Positions 62,762 through 64,000 of a DNA stretch of 64,000 nt are shown here, piece after piece. The position numbers and the translations under genes are program-made. The notes under the pieces are model-generated. The model made no database searches. It was not told the DNA's origin and saw only the letters and a list, made by a program, of their open reading frames with translations. Location of the stretch: NCBI GenBank assembly GCA_031418215.1, contig JANOXC010000118.1:30629-94628 (forward strand), in the 5' to 3' direction. Positions within the stretch are counted from its first letter, which is position 1. Each line of letters opens with the position of its first letter. This DNA comes from JANOXC01 sp031418215 (GTDB lineage: Bacteria; Bacteroidota; Bacteroidia; AKYH767-A; OLB10).

Positions 62762-63848
62762 TCCGGTAAAAAAAAAGATTGTCTGTGTTCATTTATTAAA
62801 TGATTACAGTGGGAGCCCTTTAATATTATCTATGGTCATAAAAGGCCTGATTCAGTCGGGCTATAAAGTTGACCTGATTACCTCTGAGGGGAAGGATGGT
62901 TTTTTAAGCAACCTGGATGTAAATTACCGTTATTTTAAATATCGATTTCATCAAAATAAATGGATACGTCTTTTGCGCTTCTTTAAAAGCCAGGCAGTTG
63001 TTTTTTTTATGATTCTGAAATACCGAAGAACGAATGCTCAGTTATATATAAACACCTTATTACCGTTTGGTGCTGCATTAGCGGGGAAGCTTACCGGAAA
63101 GGATATCACCTACCACCTGCACGAGAGCTATATTCAGCCGAAGACGCTAAAAACATTTCTTAAAAGAATTGCATCTACCTGTGCAAATTCCGCTATTTAT
63201 GTTTCGAACTACCTGATGCAAGCAGAGCAACTACACGGGGTAAATAATACTGTTATTTACAATGCGCTTCCGAATGAGTTTGCCGAACGCGCAAATCATG
63301 ATTTTTACCTGCAGCCGAAAAAGGAATTTGTAGTACTAATGATTAGCTCGTTAAAGGGATATAAAGGAATAAATGAATTTGTAAAACTTGCTGCTAAAAT
63401 GCAAGAGCTTAAGTTTGAACTCGTTCTCAATGCAAACAAGGAGGAAATAAATGATTATTTTAGAAATACAATATTACCATCAAATTTAATCCTGCACCCT
63501 GTTCAGAAAGATGTACATCCCTTTTACCAACGCGCCAGTCTCGTGGTGAACCTTTCCAATCCTGGGCAATGTATTGAAACATTTGGCATGACACTCCTTG
63601 AAGGCATGTGCTATGGATTACCTGTAATTGGTCCTCCTGTTGGCGGCCCTGTAGAAGTAGTGAAAGACGGCATTAACGGTTTTAATATTGATTCGCGAAA
63701 CATAGAAATGGTGGCGGAGACCATCGAGCGTATAAATAGCAATAAGAATCTGCAATTAGCGCTGAGTAAAGGGGCACTTAAAACATCAGCTGATTTCGAT
63801 GAGAAGAAAATGAATCAGCGCATTTCTGAAAGCCTGCGGAATAAATGA
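62751..63848 (+). CDS. Family 4 glycosyltransferase
   Basis: The 365-residue protein begins MQADPVKKKIVCVHLLNDYS, with SGSPLILSMVIKGLIQSGYK in the N-terminal domain. The donor site has VVLMISSLKGYKGINEFVKL and the E-x7-E in CIETFGMTLLEGMCYGLPVI. It is the last complete gene in the window. There is no terminator in the next 150 bases, so the operon may continue. Confidence 0.9.
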   Translation: MQADPVKKKIVCVHLLNDYSGSPLILSMVIKGLIQSGYKVDLITSEGKDGFLSNLDVNYRYFKYRFHQNKWIRLLRFFKSQAVVFFMILKYRRTNAQLYINTLLPFGAALAGKLTGKDITYHLHESYIQPKTLKTFLKRIASTCANSAIYVSNYLMQAEQLHGVNNTVIYNALPNEFAERANHDFYLQPKKEFVVLMISSLKGYKGINEFVKLAAKMQELKFELVLNANKEEINDYFRNTILPSNLILHPVQKDVHPFYQRASLVVNLSNPGQCIETFGMTLLEGMCYGLPVIGPPVGGPVEVVKDGINGFNIDSRNIEMVAETIERINSNKNLQLALSKGALKTSADFDEKKMNQRISESLRNK

Positions 63849-64000
63849 ATTAACTAAAGATTTTCATTATTGTCCGACTAAATTAGGCATAAAAACTTAG
63901 AACCTACAGGCAGGGACAGTGATTTTGATTCGGTCAAATTTTGGGGTAGTTGGCATATGAAAACTTAAGCAATTAATAGTGGTGGCGGATGCGCCTTTTT
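63849..64000. other. 152 bp to the window edge
   Basis: Nothing could be assigned. It has no terminator-like hairpin and no start of a further gene that I can support. Confidence 0.3.

Overview
The window looks like a chromosome segment of a Bacteroidota bacterium, probably Chitinophagia- or Sphingobacteriia-like. The evidence is three secreted proteins with C-terminal type IX secretion (T9SS) sorting domains, a LytS/LytTR two-component pair, Bacteroidota-type -7 promoter boxes (TAnnTTTG), ORF6N-domain genes, a DUF4175 protein beside ybeY and mnmG, and an AT-rich sequence with few Shine-Dalgarno sites. I cannot assign a genus. No tRNA, rRNA or CRISPR array was seen.

Region 1 (1-16.2 kb) is mixed housekeeping and surface genes, mostly on the minus strand. 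It holds the start of an iron-permease-like gene, small membrane and low-complexity proteins, an FG-GAP/UnbV protein, a membrane-anchored AraC regulator, a DUF4139 protein, two adjacent acetyltransferase genes that are both frameshifted, a beta-propeller protein, an IS200-type element and a DUF4397 protein with an internal duplication. On the plus strand follow a B12-binding MerR regulator with the CarH/LitR W-x9-EH signature, a LiaF-like membrane protein, a DUF4288 protein and the LytS/LytTR pair.

Region 2 (16.2-31 kb) is accessory DNA. Four decayed ORF6N genes and one intact copy lie among dispersed palindromic repeats and a tandem duplication of about 173 bp. A HIRAN gene overlaps a J-domain-like gene. 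A possible defence cluster follows: a PD-(D/E)xK nuclease fused to a DUF2075 helicase, a von Willebrand A protein and an AIPR abortive-infection protein. Next come DUF4242 and pirin genes, and a 25-bp minisatellite that seems to have grown out of a REP-like palindrome.

Region 3 (31-50.5 kb) is core metabolism and information processing: DUF4175, an anti-sigma-like ATPase, ybeY, mnmG, an RNA methyltransferase, gltX, folB, rnr, a sulfotransferase, a MORN-type protein, nadA, a glycosyltransferase, rpiB, a PAP2 phosphatase and a thioredoxin. Four parS-like centromere sites lie within 1.25 kb at the end of mnmG and just after it. A gene-free stretch at 47.1-47.6 kb carries DnaA-box-like 9-mers. 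Together these suggest that the window may lie near the replication origin.

Region 4 (50.5-63.9 kb) is an exopolysaccharide operon, all on the plus strand: a Wza-like exporter, a Wzz/Wzc-like protein with an atypical kinase domain, a flippase, a polymerase, three GT4 glycosyltransferases, an acyltransferase, a methyltransferase-like protein, and an unusual pair of an aminoglycoside-phosphotransferase-like kinase and a nucleotidyltransferase/thymidylate-kinase-like fusion. The pair may add phosphate or activate a substrate during glycan assembly.
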